Source: Methylotenera sp.
GTDB lineage: Bacteria > Pseudomonadota > Gammaproteobacteria > Burkholderiales > Methylophilaceae
Reading direction: 5' to 3'
Length of the DNA stretch: 6,553 bases
Assembly (NCBI GenBank): GCA_013816325.1
Contig: JACDEP010000125.1
Span: forward strand, 1 to 6,553
Made by a program: the position numbers and the translations under genes
The notes under the pieces: model-generated
The model's database searches: none
What the model saw: only the letters and a program-made list of their open reading frames with translations
What the model was told of the DNA's origin: nothing
Shown here: positions 4,781-6,553 of the stretch, piece by piece
Layout of the letters: every line of letters begins with the position of its first letter
Position numbering within the stretch: the first letter of the stretch is position 1

Positions 4781-6553
4781 AACTAGTGCTTTATCTTCAG
4801 CGAGTTCTAACAAGGCACGTTTATACTCATTTGGCATGACTTTTACAAACTTAGTCCTATAGTTTGCCCAATCTGCCAAGATGGCATTCGCCCGTACGCT
4901 ACCCGTATATTTAGCATGTTTCTCTATTAGAGTTTTTAGTGTTGTTTCATCTGGCTGATTCAAGTGGCGAATTTTGCCTACGCTAGCTTCAGCAGGTTCT
5001 ATTTTTTCAAGTGAAACCATGCTCATATTGCAGCGCTTAGCAAATAAGCCATCTTCGTCATACACATAAGCCACGCCACCGCTCATGCCTGCGGCAAAGT
5101 TCTGGCCGGTTAAACCTAATACCACCACAGTTCCGCCTGTCATGTATTCGCAACCATGGTTACCAACGCCTTCGACAACCGCAGATGCCCCTGAGTTACG
5201 CACGCAGAAACGCTCGCCCGCGACACCCCTGAAGTAACTTTCACCGGTAGTAGCGCCATACATGACGGTATTGCCGATGATGATGTTTTCATGCGCAATG
5301 CCGCGGAATGCAACTGGCGGCTTGATGACGATACGACCACCACATAAGCCTTTACCAACGTAATCGTTACCTTCGCCGGTTAGCTCAAATGTGATCCCCT
5401 TGGCCAAAAATGCCGCGAAACTTTGGCCGGACGTACCTGTGAAATTCACATGTATCGTGTCATCAGGCAAGCCTGCATTGCCGTAACGTGTTGCCACCTG
5501 GTTTGACAGCATCGTACCTACGGTACGGTTAGTATTGGTGATAGCTATGTCCAACACCACTTTATTACCAGTTTCCAATGCGTTTTTAGCCAAATCGATC
5601 AGCTTGTTATCTAAGGCATTCACTAAACCGTGGTCTTGCACATCATTGTTTTTGCGGGAAACTTCCGCAGGCATTTCCGGCAAGTGGAATATCTTGCTGA
5701 AGTCCAGACCATTAATTTTCCAGTGATCGATCCCGGCTTGCATATCCAACAGGTCAGCACGGCCAATCAGGTCATCAAACTTAGCGATACCCATAGAAGC
5801 CATTAATTCACGGACTTCTTCGGCTACGAAGAAAAAGTAGTTCACCACATGTTCCGGTTGCCCAGTAAAGCGTTTACGTAATTCTGGGTCTTGTGTCGCT
5901 ACGCCAACGGGGCAAGTGTTTAAATGACACTTACGCATCATGATACAACCTTCAACTACCAATGGAGCCGTAGCAAAGCCAAATTCATCAGCACCTAACA
6001 ATGCACCAATCAATACATCACGGCCGGTTTTCATTTGCCCGTCTACTTGAACCACTACGCGGCCGCGCAACTGGTTAAGTACTAAAGTTTGCTGCGTTTC
6101 AGCCAAACCAAGTTCCCATGGAGTACCTGCATGTTTTACCGATGAAATTGGTGATGCGCCAGTACCACCGTCATGGCCGGCCACCACAATGTGGTCTGAC
6201 TTAGCTTTTGCTACGCCAGCCGCCACGGTACCGATACCTGTTTCTGAAACAAGCTTTACCGAGATAGACGCTTTTGGATTGGCATTTTTCAAGTCATGGA
6301 TCAGCTGCGCTAAATCTTCAATGGAATAAATATCATGATGCGGCGGCGGTGAGATCAAACCTACGCCCGGCACTGAGAAACGCAATTTAGCGATGTATTC
6401 TGAAACTTTATGGCCAGGTAATTGGCCACCTTCACCAGGTTTTGCACCTTGTGCCATCTTGATCTGAATCTGGTCTGCAGAGGCTAAATACTCTGCCGTT
6501 ACCCCAAAACGGCCTGAGGCCACTTGCTTGATGCGTGAGCGCATCGAATCACC
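4772..6553 (-). CDS. gltB: Glutamate synthase (NADPH) large (alpha) subunit, C-terminal part (5' end outside window)
   Basis: The catalytic subunit of NADPH-GOGAT, which transfers the glutamine amide as ammonia to 2-oxoglutarate at an FMN site. The frame stays open to the window edge (Gly-Asp-Ser precede the first visible Met at 6544), so 593 residues of a protein normally near 1,500 are seen; the N-terminal glutaminase domain lies outside. The visible part begins in the FMN-binding synthase domain (RSRIKQVASGRFGV, AQGAKPGEGGQLPGHKV, ISPPPHHDIYSIEDL, GHDGGTGASPISS). The 3Fe-4S cysteines are C200, C206 and C211 from that Met (CIMMRKCHLNTC). The C-terminal beta-helix domain, rich in glycine motifs (GTSGQSFAAF, GGRIVIKPP, GNTVMYGATTGE, GMSGGVAYVYD), follows to the end. 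gltD starts 31 bp downstream. No frameshift or missing key residue is seen. Confidence 0.97.
   Translation of the reverse strand, partial: GDSMRSRIKQVASGRFGVTAEYLASADQIQIKMAQGAKPGEGGQLPGHKVSEYIAKLRFSVPGVGLISPPPHHDIYSIEDLAQLIHDLKNANPKASISVKLVSETGIGTVAAGVAKAKSDHIVVAGHDGGTGASPISSVKHAGTPWELGLAETQQTLVLNQLRGRVVVQVDGQMKTGRDVLIGALLGADEFGFATAPLVVEGCIMMRKCHLNTCPVGVATQDPELRKRFTGQPEHVVNYFFFVAEEVRELMASMGIAKFDDLIGRADLLDMQAGIDHWKINGLDFSKIFHLPEMPAEVSRKNNDVQDHGLVNALDNKLIDLAKNALETGNKVVLDIAITNTNRTVGTMLSNQVATRYGNAGLPDDTIHVNFTGTSGQSFAAFLAKGITFELTGEGNDYVGKGLCGGRIVIKPPVAFRGIAHENIIIGNTVMYGATTGESYFRGVAGERFCVRNSGASAVVEGVGNHGCEYMTGGTVVVLGLTGQNFAAGMSGGVAYVYDEDGLFAKRCNMSMVSLEKIEPAEASVGKIRHLNQPDETTLKTLIEKHAKYTGSVRANAILADWANYRTKFVKVMPNEYKRALLELAEDKALVAA

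Noticed and set aside
1..6553. A novel multi-gene system, mobile element, CRISPR array or RNA gene
   Set aside because: The four minus-strand genes and the b561 gene are conserved housekeeping or common signalling families. No transposase, integrase, repeat array or tRNA/rRNA signature was found.

Overview
The window looks like an ordinary chromosomal segment of a Gram-negative proteobacterium. The best guess is a betaproteobacterium of moderate GC, perhaps a Methylophilaceae/Nitrosomonadales-type organism. This rests on the protein flavour (proteobacterial GltB/GltD, HemE and a cytochrome b561), the gltB-gltD-hemE order and the base composition. The genus cannot be fixed from sequence alone.

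Layout: on the + strand, positions 2-379 hold the C-terminal part of a cytochrome b561-family membrane protein, followed by a strong bidirectional terminator (381-407). Everything else reads on the - strand. From right to left these are the C-terminal portion of gltB (4772-6553, running off the window), gltD (3313-4740), hemE (2127-3191) with its own terminator (2088-2106), a 398-bp non-coding stretch (1729-2126), and a soluble EAL-domain c-di-GMP phosphodiesterase candidate (409-1728) that converges on the b561 gene.

Functionally, GltB and GltD form NADPH-dependent glutamate synthase, the nitrogen-assimilating half of the GS/GOGAT cycle. HemE is the uroporphyrinogen III decarboxylase of haem biosynthesis, whose pathway begins from glutamate in most proteobacteria. 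The 121-bp gltD-hemE gap shows no convincing terminator, so read-through from gltBD into hemE is possible. The EAL gene appears to be a separate transcription unit.

No mobile element, CRISPR array, tRNA, rRNA, defence system or obviously new multi-gene system is present. The least explained DNA is the 398-bp region upstream of the EAL gene. On the - strand it can form several hairpins, including an 8-bp stem with a GAAA tetraloop and a 15-bp stem followed by a T-tract that abuts the EAL ribosome-binding site. That leader is the one place where an undescribed regulatory RNA could sit, and the evidence is structural and modest.
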